Positions 55,665 through 64,000 of a stretch of 64,000 nt of DNA are shown here, piece after piece (within the stretch, counting starts at the first letter, position 1; each line of letters starts with the position of its first letter). The translations under genes were made by a program, and so were the position numbers. The stretch covers positions 69,501 through 133,500 of the forward strand of contig NZ_JTDN01000001.1 in NCBI RefSeq assembly GCF_000802385.1. Direction: 5' to 3'. The notes beneath the pieces were generated by a model, which was not told where the DNA came from, did no database searches, and was given only the letters and a program-made list of their open reading frames with translations. The stretch is from Croceibacterium mercuriale (GTDB lineage Bacteria; Pseudomonadota; Alphaproteobacteria; Sphingomonadales; Sphingomonadaceae).

Positions 55665-57314
55665 ATGAGCGAGTTCTCCCCGCAACCCTGGCCGGTTGCG
55701 GCCCTGACCCCGGTGCCGGTCGAGGGTCTGGCCCATACCGTCGGCACCGTACAGGCGATCTCCGGCGCGCAGGCCCGGCTGGTGCTGGATGGCATCGCAC
55801 TGGCCGCATGTGGCGGCAGCGCCGACCCGGCGATCGCGATGGCCGGCCAGGTCGGCAGCGCGATCCGGATCGCAGCGCCTGATGGCGCGTGGCTGCTGGC
55901 TTCCCTGCGGGACTTGGAGCAGGCAGCCGACGGCTCTGTATGCGCCATTGCGGACCTGCTGGGTGAAGGGATCGACGATGCGGCGGGCGGCACGTTTCGC
56001 CGCGGTGTGACCCGTTACCCGCTGCCGGGCAGCACCGTTCATCCGGTCGCCACCGCGCAGCTGGCGCGCATCTACGATCCGGCCGGGCGGGTGGCGATCA
56101 CGGTCGGCACGGTGCATCCGACCGCGACAGTGGGTGCGGGGCTGTTCATCGACGCCCTGCTTGGCAAGCACTTTGCGCTGCTCGGCTCCACCGGCACCGG
56201 CAAGTCCACGGCGGCGGCGCTGATCCTGCACCGCATCTGCGATGCCGCGCCCCATGGCCATGTCGTGATGGTCGACCCGCATGGCGAATACGGCGCGGCC
56301 TTCCAGGATCGCGGAATGGTGCTGGACGTGGGCAACCTGCAGCTGCCCTACTGGCTGATGAACTTCGCCGAACATTGCGAGGTGTTCCTGACCACGACCG
56401 GCAACGACCGGCAGGAGGATGCCGACATTCTCGCCCGCTGCCTGCTGGCGGCGCGGGGCAAGAACCGGCTGGCGGCGGAGATCGGGCGCATCACCGTCGA
56501 TTCGCCGGTGCCCTATCTTCTCAGCGACCTGCTGCGGCTGGTGAACGACGAGATGGGGCAGCTCGACAAGGCGAGCAGCAGCGCGCCGTTCCTGCGCATC
56601 CGCAGCAAGATCGACGAGCTGAAGGGTGATCCGCGTTACCAGTTCATGTTTTCCGGCATGCTGGTGGCGGACACCATGGCGGAGCTGATCGCCCGGCTGT
56701 TCCGCATGGACGGCGCCGGCCGGCCGATCACCATCATCGACGTGTCGGGCGTGCCGTCCGACATCACCGCCACCGTGGTCGCGGTGCTCAGCCGCATGGT
56801 CTTCGACCATGCGATCTGGAGCCGGGGGGAAGCTGTGCGCCCCATCCTGCTGGTGTGCGAGGAGGCCCATCGCTACGTTCCCGGCGACCGGCAGTCGGGT
56901 GGATCGAGCGTCAGCGACGTACTCGGCCGGATCGCCAAGGAAGGGCGCAAATACGGCATCGCGCTGGGCCTGATCACTCAACGACCGAGCGATCTGGCCG
57001 AAGGCGTGCTGTCGCAATGCGGCACGATCATCGCCATGCGGCTGAACAACGAACGCGACCAGGCCTTCGTCCGCTCCGCCATGCCGGAAGGTGCGCGGGG
57101 CTTCCTCGACGCCATTCCGGCCCTGCGCAACCGGGAGGCGATCATCTGTGGCGAAGGCGTGGCCGTGCCGATGCGCGTCAGCTTCGCCGATCTGGAGGAG
57201 CACCGCCGCCCGGCCAGCGCCGACCCGCTGTTCAGCGCCTTGTGGCAGCACCCGGCGGAGGGTGGCCAGGCGATCGCCCGCACGGTGCGCCGCTGGCGCG
57301 CGCAGGGACGATAG
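55665..57314 (+). CDS. HerA-type ATPase (DUF87)
   Basis: A 549-residue hexameric-translocase-type ATPase. The N-terminal beta-rich segment (about 20-125) resembles the HAS barrel; the RecA-like core has Walker A GSTGTGKST near residue 177, VMVDPHGEYG, Walker B ILLVCEEAHRYVP, and the sensor region GLITQRPSDL with the Arg in RLNNERDQ. HerA works with the NurA nuclease in archaea; no NurA-like gene is adjacent. Possible roles are DNA processing or defence. It stands alone, 76 nt after the TIGR02186 gene and convergent with queE. Confidence 0.85.
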   Translation: MSEFSPQPWPVAALTPVPVEGLAHTVGTVQAISGAQARLVLDGIALAACGGSADPAIAMAGQVGSAIRIAAPDGAWLLASLRDLEQAADGSVCAIADLLGEGIDDAAGGTFRRGVTRYPLPGSTVHPVATAQLARIYDPAGRVAITVGTVHPTATVGAGLFIDALLGKHFALLGSTGTGKSTAAALILHRICDAAPHGHVVMVDPHGEYGAAFQDRGMVLDVGNLQLPYWLMNFAEHCEVFLTTTGNDRQEDADILARCLLAARGKNRLAAEIGRITVDSPVPYLLSDLLRLVNDEMGQLDKASSSAPFLRIRSKIDELKGDPRYQFMFSGMLVADTMAELIARLFRMDGAGRPITIIDVSGVPSDITATVVAVLSRMVFDHAIWSRGEAVRPILLVCEEAHRYVPGDRQSGGSSVSDVLGRIAKEGRKYGIALGLITQRPSDLAEGVLSQCGTIIAMRLNNERDQAFVRSAMPEGARGFLDAIPALRNREAIICGEGVAVPMRVSFADLEEHRRPASADPLFSALWQHPAEGGQAIARTVRRWRAQGR

Positions 57315-57320
57315 AACCGT

Positions 57321-58052
57321 TCAAGTGCCCCGGGTATCGCCGTACAGCGCGATGTGCAGGCGGGGGGACAGGTTCATGTCGTGCTGCAGGCACAGTTCCG
57401 CCAGCCAGCGCTGGCGGGTGGCCAGCGTGACCGTGTCGGTGCCTTCGGCCATCAGCCAGATGCGCTGGTTCGGGATGGCGTAGCGGAACGCGAGCGCCAG
57501 CACCTCCTCCAGATCGGCCGGTTCGGCGATCACGAACTTGAAGATCGCCCGCGGCTCGGCCGCCCATTGTGCCAGCCGCTCGGGCGGCAGGGCGAGGTCG
57601 GCCGTGTTGCCCGAATGGGCGAGCTTGGGGCTGACATTGTACTGCCCGATCAGCGGATCGAGATCGGCATGCGGCGCGATCGTGCCGTTGGTCTCCACCT
57701 CCACCGCCATGTCCGGCAAATGCGCCAGCATCCGGGCGAGCGCCTTGCCTTGCAGCAGCGGCTCGCCTCCGGTGACAACCAGGCGCGGCTTGCCGAAGGC
57801 GGCGATGCGCCGTGCGACCTCTTCTTCGGACAGGGTCAGCTGGTTCGCCGCGCGGTCATGCGTCACGCCGTCGCGGTGCGGCCGGTTGTCGCCGCTGAAG
57901 TGCCAGGTGTAGGGCGTGTCGCACCAGCGGCATGCCAGGTTGCAGCGCGACAGCCGCACGAAGGCGACGCTGCGCCCGATGCTTGGTCCTTCACCCTGCA
58001 GGGAGGCGAAGATCTCCGGCTCGCCGGGCGTCGTGGTGGCAAGGACTAGCAT
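57321..58052 (-). CDS. queE: 7-carboxy-7-deazaguanine synthase
   Basis: A 243-residue radical SAM enzyme. The cluster motif is CNLACRWCDTPYTW (C-x3-C-x2-C), preceded by FASLQGEGPSIGR, and VVTGGEPLLQ and VETNGTI follow. QueE makes the 7-deazaguanine core of queuosine. The other que genes are not in the window. It follows valS by 19 nt on the same strand and probably shares its transcript. Confidence 0.93.
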   Translation of the reverse strand: MLVLATTTPGEPEIFASLQGEGPSIGRSVAFVRLSRCNLACRWCDTPYTWHFSGDNRPHRDGVTHDRAANQLTLSEEEVARRIAAFGKPRLVVTGGEPLLQGKALARMLAHLPDMAVEVETNGTIAPHADLDPLIGQYNVSPKLAHSGNTADLALPPERLAQWAAEPRAIFKFVIAEPADLEEVLALAFRYAIPNQRIWLMAEGTDTVTLATRQRWLAELCLQHDMNLSPRLHIALYGDTRGT

Positions 58053-58071
58053 CGGGGCACTCCAGTGTGCC

Positions 58072-60864
58072 TCACCCCAGCCGAGCGAGCGCCGCGGTCA
58101 GCCGGTCGACCTCCGCTGCATGGTGCGCATGATCGGCGCGGGCCTTCTCCACCGCTTCGGGCTTCGCCTTCTCCGCAAAAGCGGGATTGTTCAGCCGCTT
58201 GGCCAGATTGTCCCGCTCCTTCTCCGACGCGGCCTTCGCCTTGGTCAACCGCGCCTGCTCCGCCGCAATGTCGATCACGCCTTCGAGCGGGATCACGAAC
58301 AGGTCGGCCCCTGCCGATACCTGCATGGCGGGGCCGTCCGACGCAGCGGCGGAATGGATGGCCGACAGGCGCGCCAGCCGTTCGATCGCCGGCATGGAGC
58401 CGGCGATGACCGTCCGGGCGGTGGGGGAGGGCTCGGGCAGGAACGCTTCCAGCCGGGCACCGGGCGCGATGCCGAGTTCGTTCTTGGCGCCGCGCAGCGC
58501 GGTGGTGAGGGCGATCAGCCACTCGACCTCCGCCTTTGCGCCCGCATCGACCGTCGCCTGCGGCTCCGGCCAGCGCGCCAGGATCAGGTCGTTCGTCCGG
58601 GTTCCTTGTGCATGCCACAACTCTTCCGTGATGAACGGCATGAAGGGGTGCAGCATGACCAGGATCTGGTCGAGCACCCAGCCGGCGACCACATTCGTCT
58701 CCGCGTCGATCTGGCCCTTGATCAGTTCCAGGTACCAGTCGCAGAAGGTGCCCCAGGTAAACTGGTATATGGTGTTGGCCGCCGCGTCGAAGCGCAGGTC
58801 CGCCATCGCCTTGTCCAGCGCGGCCAGCGTTTCCACCACCTCGCCCACGATCCAGCGATTGACCGCCCCCGTCGCAGCCGGTGCCGCCAGCGTGGTGGAG
58901 GCGCCGATGCCGTTGGCCTGGCAGAAGCGGGTGGCGTTCCACAGCTTGGTGGCGAAGTTGCGATACCCCTCCACCCGGCTTTCATCCATCTTCACGTCGC
59001 GGCCCTGGCTTTCCATCGCCGCCATGAAGAAGCGCAGGGCATCGGCGCCGTACTTGTCGATCAGCAGCAGCGGGTCGACCACGTTGCCCTTGGACTTGCT
59101 CATCTTCGCGCCATCGGCGGCGCGCACCAGCCCGTGCAGGTACAGCCGCTTCCACGGTGCCTCGCCCAGGAAGTGCATGCCCTGCATCAGCATCCGCGCA
59201 TCCCAGAAGAACAGGATGTCGAAGCCGGAAATCAGCAGGTCATTCGGGAAGTGCTTTTCCAGCAGGTCGGTCCGGTCCGGCCAGCCCAGCGTGGCGAACG
59301 GCCACAGCGCGCTGGAGAACCAGGTATCGAGCACGTCGGGATCGCGGGTCAGCGGCAGGTTGCCGGCCTGCACCTGCGCCTCTTTCTCGCTTTCCGCCAC
59401 GAACACCTGGCCATCCGGCCCGTACCATGCGGGGATCTGGTGCCCCCACCACAGCTGGCGGCTGACGCACCACGGCTGGATGTTCTCCATCCAGTTGAAG
59501 AAGGTCTTCTCCCATGACCTGGGGACGATCTCCACGCTGCCGTCGCGCACCGCCTGCATCGGCGGCTTGGCGAGGGTAGCGGCATCGACATACCACTGGT
59601 CGGTCAGCATCGGCTCGATCACCACGCCGCCCCGGTCGCCGAAAGGCTGCATGATGGTCTTGTCCTCGACCGCGATCATCAGCCCGTCGGCATCGATGTC
59701 GGCCACCACCCGCGCGCGCGCCTCGTACCGGTCGAGCCCGCGATAGGCGTCCGGCACCAGGTTCAGCGTGTCGATCTCCGCCGCCAACGCGCTCTCGCCA
59801 GCGGCAATGGCGCGGGCGCGTTCGGCCGCCTCGGCATAGGGTGCGCCGTCGCTGCGCATGGCGGCGACCTCGTCCATCAGGCGATACATCGGGATGCCGT
59901 TGCGCTGCGCGACGCCGTAATCGTTCTCGTCATGCGCCCCGGTGATCTTCACCGCGCCGGAGCCGAAGGCCGGATCCGGATATTCGTCGGTGATGATCGG
60001 GATCAGCCGGCGATGCGCCTTCGGCCCCACCGGGATCTCGCACAGCATGCCCACGATCGGGGTGTAGCGGGTGTCCGACGGATGCACCGCCACGGCGCCG
60101 TCGCCCAGCATCGTCTCCGGCCGGGTGGTGGCGATCGCGATGTAGTCGCGCTCCTCCTCCAGCACCACGTTGCCGTCATCATCCCGCTCGACATAGGTGT
60201 AGGTCGCCCCGCCCGCGAGCGGGTACTTGAAGTGCCACATGTGGCCGGCGACCTCGCGGTTCTCAACCTCGAGGTCGCTGATCGCCGTCTTCAGCGCCGG
60301 GTCCCAGTTGACCAGCCGCTTGTCGCGATACAGCAGGCCCTGCTTGTGCAGGTCCACGAACACCTTGACCACCGCGCGGGTGAAATGCGGGTCCATGGTG
60401 AACTGCTCGCGGCTCCAGTCCATGGAGCATCCCAGCCGCCGCAGCTGGCCGGTGATGGTGCCGCCGCTTTCCGCCTTCCATTCCCACACCCGGCCCACGA
60501 ACGCCTCGCGCGTCAGGTCGGTGCGCTTCTCGCCCGCCTGTGCCATCTGCCGCTCCACCACCATCTGCGTGGCGATGCCGGCATGATCGGTGCCGACCAC
60601 CCACAGCGCATCCTTGCCCTTCAGCCGTTCGTGCCGGATCACGATGTCCTGCAAGGTGTTGTCCAGCGCATGACCGATATGCAGCGATCCCGTCACGTTG
60701 GGCGGCGGGTTGACGATGGTGAAGGGCGCGGCCTCCGGACGATGCGGACGGAAGCTGCCGCTTTCCTCCCACCGCGCATACCAGCGCGCCTCGATCGCGG
60801 CGGGGTCGAAGGTCTTGGCCAGTGTGCCGTCGGTCGGCAGGGCGGAGGTGGTTTCGTCGGTCAT
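58072..60864 (-). CDS. valS: Valyl-tRNA synthetase
   Basis: A 930-residue class Ia synthetase: HIGH-type motif in [16 protein letters not shown], the editing domain in the middle (about 200-400), the KMSKS motif in [15 protein letters not shown], the anticodon domain, and the C-terminal coiled-coil arm (about 860-930, [19 protein letters not shown]), which is specific to ValRS. It charges tRNA-Val and edits Thr. Length is normal. It is divergent from the mla operon, with an 86-nt gap. Confidence 0.97.
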   Translation of the reverse strand: MTDETTSALPTDGTLAKTFDPAAIEARWYARWEESGSFRPHRPEAAPFTIVNPPPNVTGSLHIGHALDNTLQDIVIRHERLKGKDALWVVGTDHAGIATQMVVERQMAQAGEKRTDLTREAFVGRVWEWKAESGGTITGQLRRLGCSMDWSREQFTMDPHFTRAVVKVFVDLHKQGLLYRDKRLVNWDPALKTAISDLEVENREVAGHMWHFKYPLAGGATYTYVERDDDGNVVLEEERDYIAIATTRPETMLGDGAVAVHPSDTRYTPIVGMLCEIPVGPKAHRRLIPIITDEYPDPAFGSGAVKITGAHDENDYGVAQRNGIPMYRLMDEVAAMRSDGAPYAEAAERARAIAAGESALAAEIDTLNLVPDAYRGLDRYEARARVVADIDADGLMIAVEDKTIMQPFGDRGGVVIEPMLTDQWYVDAATLAKPPMQAVRDGSVEIVPRSWEKTFFNWMENIQPWCVSRQLWWGHQIPAWYGPDGQVFVAESEKEAQVQAGNLPLTRDPDVLDTWFSSALWPFATLGWPDRTDLLEKHFPNDLLISGFDILFFWDARMLMQGMHFLGEAPWKRLYLHGLVRAADGAKMSKSKGNVVDPLLLIDKYGADALRFFMAAMESQGRDVKMDESRVEGYRNFATKLWNATRFCQANGIGASTTLAAPAATGAVNRWIVGEVVETLAALDKAMADLRFDAAANTIYQFTWGTFCDWYLELIKGQIDAETNVVAGWVLDQILVMLHPFMPFITEELWHAQGTRTNDLILARWPEPQATVDAGAKAEVEWLIALTTALRGAKNELGIAPGARLEAFLPEPSPTARTVIAGSMPAIERLARLSAIHSAAASDGPAMQVSAGADLFVIPLEGVIDIAAEQARLTKAKAASEKERDNLAKRLNNPAFAEKAKPEAVEKARADHAHHAAEVDRLTAALARLG

Positions 60865-60950
60865 GTCGCCGCCCGCCTTAGCGACAGGGTGGAGGACAAG
60901 GCAATTCTCTTGGGTTGTGCCACGCGCGGTTTGGCCACATAGCGTTGCCG

Positions 60951-62069
60951 ATGCGCGAATGGGCGGATTTCAGCTGGCAGGACGGCGAAGGTGGCAATGG
61001 GGGCGGGGCAATCGCCCTCCATGGCCCGTTGCTGATATCCTCCGTCGGTCCGCTGGACCGGCAGTTGCGGGCGCTCGACCAGCCGGTGACCAGCATCGAC
61101 CTCTCCAATGCCGGACAGATCGACACGGTCGGGGCCTGGATCGTCTGGCGCCTGGCGGAACGGTACGGGGCCGAGATCACCGGTGCCGGCGATCAGGCCA
61201 CCCGCCTGCTGGAGGTCGTGCAGGGCGCGCAGAGCACCGCCGACATCCGTCCGCCGCATCGCAGCCTGCCGGTCCGGATCTTCGGCGATTTCGGACGTTT
61301 CATGGCCGGCCTGGGCCATGGCACCATGCGGGTCATCGCCTTTCTCGGCGCCATCGTCCTCGCATTCGGCGGCATGATCCGCCACCCGCGCCGGATCCGC
61401 GGCCGTGCCATCGTGCGGCAGATGGAACTCGTCGGCGTGGCATCGCTGCCGATTGTCGGCCTGATGAGCTTCCTGATCGGCATCGTCATCGCCCAGCAGG
61501 GCGCGGCGCAGCTGTCGCAGTTCGGCGCCGAGTCCCTCTCCGTCAACCTGGTCGGCCGGCTCACCTTGCGCGAACTGGGCGTGCTGATGACCGCGATCAT
61601 GGTCGCGGGTCGCTCCGGCTCCGCCTTCGCCGCACAGCTGGGCACCATGAAGCTGACGGAAGAGATCGATGCCATGCGCACGATCGGCGTCGCCCCGCTG
61701 GAGGCGCTGATCATCCCGCGCATCATGGCTTCCGTGCTGATGATGCCGTTGCTGGGCTTCTACGCCAGCGTGATCGCGATCCTGGGCGGGGCGGTCATTT
61801 CCGACCTGACCCTGGGCGTGCCGGCGATATCCTTCCTGCTGCGTGTCCGCGAGGTGGTGCCGATCTATGATCTGTATATCGGCCTGATCAAGGCGCCGGT
61901 GTTCGGCCTGATCATCGGGCTGGCCGGCTGTTACCAGGGCATGCAGGTCGAAGGGAATGCCGAGGAGGTGGGGCTGCGCACCACACAGGCGGTGGTGCAG
62001 GCGATCTTCATGGTGATCGTGCTCGACGCATTCTTCGCGGTCTTCTTCAGCAATCTGGGCTGGAACTGA
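60951..62069 (+). CDS. mlaE: MlaE-type lipid ABC permease fused to a STAS domain
   Basis: A 372-residue protein with an N-terminal STAS-like domain (about 20-105; [20 protein letters not shown]), equivalent to MlaB, followed by an MlaE permease with about five helices. MlaE motifs: [25 protein letters not shown] (cut by a turn) and the coupling region [18 protein letters not shown]. The complex moves phospholipids between the membranes. The ATG at 60951 is the first sensible start; a TTG 12 codons earlier is less likely. It is followed after 1 nt by mlaF. Confidence 0.92.
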   Translation: MREWADFSWQDGEGGNGGGAIALHGPLLISSVGPLDRQLRALDQPVTSIDLSNAGQIDTVGAWIVWRLAERYGAEITGAGDQATRLLEVVQGAQSTADIRPPHRSLPVRIFGDFGRFMAGLGHGTMRVIAFLGAIVLAFGGMIRHPRRIRGRAIVRQMELVGVASLPIVGLMSFLIGIVIAQQGAAQLSQFGAESLSVNLVGRLTLRELGVLMTAIMVAGRSGSAFAAQLGTMKLTEEIDAMRTIGVAPLEALIIPRIMASVLMMPLLGFYASVIAILGGAVISDLTLGVPAISFLLRVREVVPIYDLYIGLIKAPVFGLIIGLAGCYQGMQVEGNAEEVGLRTTQAVVQAIFMVIVLDAFFAVFFSNLGWN

Positions 62070-62070
62070 C

Positions 62071-62991
62071 ATGGCGAGCGATCCGGCCACCATCGCGCCC
62101 CCGCCCGAGGCGCAGGACATCGTCACCGACCGGTATGACGGCAAGTACCCGATCGTCATCGAAGGGCTGCAGAACGCCTTCGGCGAGAACGTCATCCACG
62201 AGGATCTGGCGCTCAAGGTCCGCCGCGGGGAGATCCTGGGCGTGGTCGGCGGATCGGGCACCGGCAAGTCGGTGCTGATGCGCTCCATCATCGGGCTGCA
62301 ACGCCCGACCGCGGGCAAGATCGAGGTGTTCGGCCGCGACATCACCTCCGCCGGGCCGGACGAGATCATCGGCGTGCGCAACCATTGGGGCGTGCTGTTC
62401 CAGGGCGGCGCGCTGTTCTCCACCCTGACCGTGGCGGAGAATGTCGAAGTTCCGATGAAGCAGTTCTACCCGGAACTGACGGCCGAACTGATGCACGAGA
62501 TCGCCCGCTACAAGGTGGTGCTGACCGGCCTGCCGGGTGAGGCGGCAAGCAAATATCCGTCGGAACTGTCGGGCGGCATGAAGAAGCGTGCCGGCCTGGC
62601 CCGCGCGCTGGCGCTGGATCCCGAACTGCTGTTCCTGGACGAGCCGACCGCGGGTCTCGACCCGATCGGCGCGGCCAATTTCGACAAGCTGATCCGCGAT
62701 CTGGCCGACACGCTGGGCCTGACCGTATTCCTGATCACGCACGATCTGGATTCGCTCTATGCCATCTGCGACCGGGTCGCGGTGCTGGCGGACAAGCAGG
62801 TCATAGCCGTCGGCACCATTCCCGAACTGCTGGAAAGCGATCATCCGTGGATCCAGGAATATTTCAACGGTCCGCGCAGCCGGGCGGCACGCGACAGCCG
62901 GGATCGTGCGGCGGAGACGACGGTTGCAGGTGATGGTGACGCGCATGCGCAGCCGGCGCCGGCTTTGCACGACAAGATAACGGGGGCATAG
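62071..62991 (+). CDS. mlaF: MlaF-type lipid ABC transporter ATPase
   Basis: A 306-residue ABC ATPase. Walker A is GGSGTGKSVL, the Q-loop is LFQGGALFS, the signature is LSGGMKKRAGLARAL, and Walker B is LLFLDEPTAGLDP, with the switch His in LITHDLD. The GGMKKR signature is the MlaF form. The last 40 residues are hydrophilic and poorly conserved. It drives MlaE in the cytoplasmic membrane. Confidence 0.94.
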   Translation: MASDPATIAPPPEAQDIVTDRYDGKYPIVIEGLQNAFGENVIHEDLALKVRRGEILGVVGGSGTGKSVLMRSIIGLQRPTAGKIEVFGRDITSAGPDEIIGVRNHWGVLFQGGALFSTLTVAENVEVPMKQFYPELTAELMHEIARYKVVLTGLPGEAASKYPSELSGGMKKRAGLARALALDPELLFLDEPTAGLDPIGAANFDKLIRDLADTLGLTVFLITHDLDSLYAICDRVAVLADKQVIAVGTIPELLESDHPWIQEYFNGPRSRAARDSRDRAAETTVAGDGDAHAQPAPALHDKITGA

Positions 62992-63000
62992 GCACAGCAC

Positions 63001-63942
63001 ATGGAAACGCGCGCCAATTACGTCTGGGTGGGTGTGGTAACGCTGCTGCTGCTCGCGGCCCTGGCGGCCTTCTTCATCTGGCTCGCCCGGCTGAACGAGA
63101 ACAACCAGACCGAGTACGACATCTTCTTCCAGCAGTCGGTTGCCGGCCTGGCGAAGGGGTCGGAGGTGTCCTATTCGGGCGTGCCCGTCGGGCAGGTCAG
63201 CGACATCGATCTGTGGCAGGCGCAATTCGTGAAGGTGCGCATCAGCGTCGATGCCGACACCCCGATCCTGCAGGGTACGACCGCGTCGGTCTCCTCCAGC
63301 TTCACCGGCGTGTCCACTATTGCCCTTAACGGCGGCCCGCGTGGCAACCGGCCGATCACCTGCAACACCTCCGCCTGCCCCGAGGGCGTGCCGGTCATCC
63401 CGCCACGCGCCAGCGGGCTGGGCGAGATCCTGGCCAGCGCCCCGCTGCTGCTGGAACGCCTGGCTACCCTGACCGACCGGCTGACCCGCGTACTGTCCGA
63501 CGACAACCAGGAATCGATCCGCGGCATCCTGGCCAACACGTCGGAGATCAGCGGATCACTGGCGCAGACCTCGCCCGAGATCGGCAACACCTTGCGCGAA
63601 TTGCAGGGCACGCTGCAGCAGTCGCAGCGCACCCTGGGCGCGTTCGAGACGACGCTGAATTCGACCAACGAGGTCATCAATGGCGAAGGGCGCGGACTGG
63701 CGGACGAACTGCGGCAGACGCTGGTTGACGCCGGTTCCGCCGCAAAGGCACTGGAAGCCACGCTGAACTCGTCGCAACCGGCGATCAACGAACTGACCGA
63801 AACCACGCTGCCGGCGGCGGATGCCACGCTGCAGGATCTGCGCCGCACCAGCGCTGCGGCGCGGGCGATCATGGAACGGATCGAAACCGAAGGCGCCGGT
63901 TCGCTGGTGCGGGGCGCACAACTGCCCACTTACAAGCCTTGA
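63001..63942 (+). CDS. mlaD: MlaD-type MCE protein
   Basis: A 313-residue periplasmic substrate-binding subunit anchored by one N-terminal helix (about 9-28). The MCE domain (about 38-120) contains VAGLAKGSEVSYSGVPVGQVSDI and TASVSSSFTGVSTIAL. A long helical tail follows, with many Gln/Thr/Leu repeats (LRELQGTLQQSQRTLGAFE, then similar), as in other alphaproteobacterial MCE proteins. It starts 9 nt after mlaF and would carry lipid across the periplasm. Confidence 0.92.
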   Translation: METRANYVWVGVVTLLLLAALAAFFIWLARLNENNQTEYDIFFQQSVAGLAKGSEVSYSGVPVGQVSDIDLWQAQFVKVRISVDADTPILQGTTASVSSSFTGVSTIALNGGPRGNRPITCNTSACPEGVPVIPPRASGLGEILASAPLLLERLATLTDRLTRVLSDDNQESIRGILANTSEISGSLAQTSPEIGNTLRELQGTLQQSQRTLGAFETTLNSTNEVINGEGRGLADELRQTLVDAGSAAKALEATLNSSQPAINELTETTLPAADATLQDLRRTSAAARAIMERIETEGAGSLVRGAQLPTYKP

Positions 63943-63964
63943 GCGTGATAGGGATGCCGCCACG

Positions 63965-64000
63965 ATGAAGCTTCGCAATCCTGCCTTTTCCCGCATCGCG
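63965..64000 (+). CDS. Start of a further mla-operon gene (cut by the window)
   Basis: An ATG at 63965, 22 nt after mlaD, opens a frame reading MKLRNPAFSRIA up to the right edge. By position it is likely the ABC transport auxiliary lipoprotein that closes this type of operon, but only 12 codons are visible, so identity is inferred from context only. Confidence 0.45.
   Translation, partial: MKLRNPAFSRIA

Overview
The window is GC-rich DNA, almost fully coding, from an alphaproteobacterium, most likely of the order Sphingomonadales (Sphingomonadaceae or Erythrobacteraceae). That placement is an inference from family content: an UrcA-family protein, a spinster-type MFS carrier, a large TonB-dependent receptor, a DUF3297 protein, a TIGR02186 protein paired with TauE/SafE, a RegB/RegA redox pair, and the run argS-SPOR-nagZ-scpA-scpB-tatABC. 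Genes are tightly packed and many neighbours share ATGA or GTGA start/stop overlaps.

Layout. 1-1.5 kb: end of an UrcA gene and an MFS carrier. 1.6-8.9 kb (minus): one respiratory operon, cyoA - small membrane protein - cyoB - cyoC - cyoD - surf1 - regB - regA, so a quinol oxidase is encoded with the kinase/regulator pair expected to sense the quinone pool. 9-12.5 kb: a second MFS carrier, two unknown genes, and a luciferase-like oxidoreductase broken by a nonsense codon. 12.6-20.3 kb: clpB, a Sel1/2-oxoglutarate oxygenase, a TonB-dependent receptor and a divergent MarR regulator. 20.4-27.4 kb (minus): Tad/Cpa pilus genes cpaABCDE-tadBC, with no cpaF, pilin or tadE/F. 27.5-31.2 kb: four overlapping genes (hydrolase, FAD oxidoreductase, two related lipoproteins, the second with an OmpA domain). 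31.2-33.5 kb (minus): ispH-thrB-rnhA.

33.6-42.9 kb (plus): a lipoprotein, argS, a SPOR protein, cytochrome b561, nagZ, scpA, scpB, tatA, tatB, tatC, mtgA and a CDF zinc exporter. 43.1-49.7 kb: clpX and clpP separated by a lower-GC acyltransferase, an amidase whose signal peptide is out of frame, trigger factor with a long lysine-rich tail, and tRNA-Leu(TAG). 49.8-53.9 kb is the most accessory-looking part: an acidic small protein, a DUF3297 protein, a decayed nhaA, and a two-gene unit resembling a stripped-down NfrB/NfrA glycan synthase/exporter. 53.9-64 kb: TauE/SafE with TIGR02186, a HerA-type ATPase, queE, valS, and an Mla lipid-transport operon that runs off the end.

Themes are energy metabolism under redox control, proteostasis (clpB, clpX, clpP, tig) and envelope biology (Tat, Mla, MtgA, NagZ, Tad pilus, lipoproteins, putative glycan export). 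No CRISPR array, integrase, transposase or replication origin was seen. The best candidates for something undescribed are the NfrB/NfrA-like pair at 51.2-53.9 kb, the paired lipoproteins at 29.6-31.2 kb and the small membrane protein inside the cyo operon.
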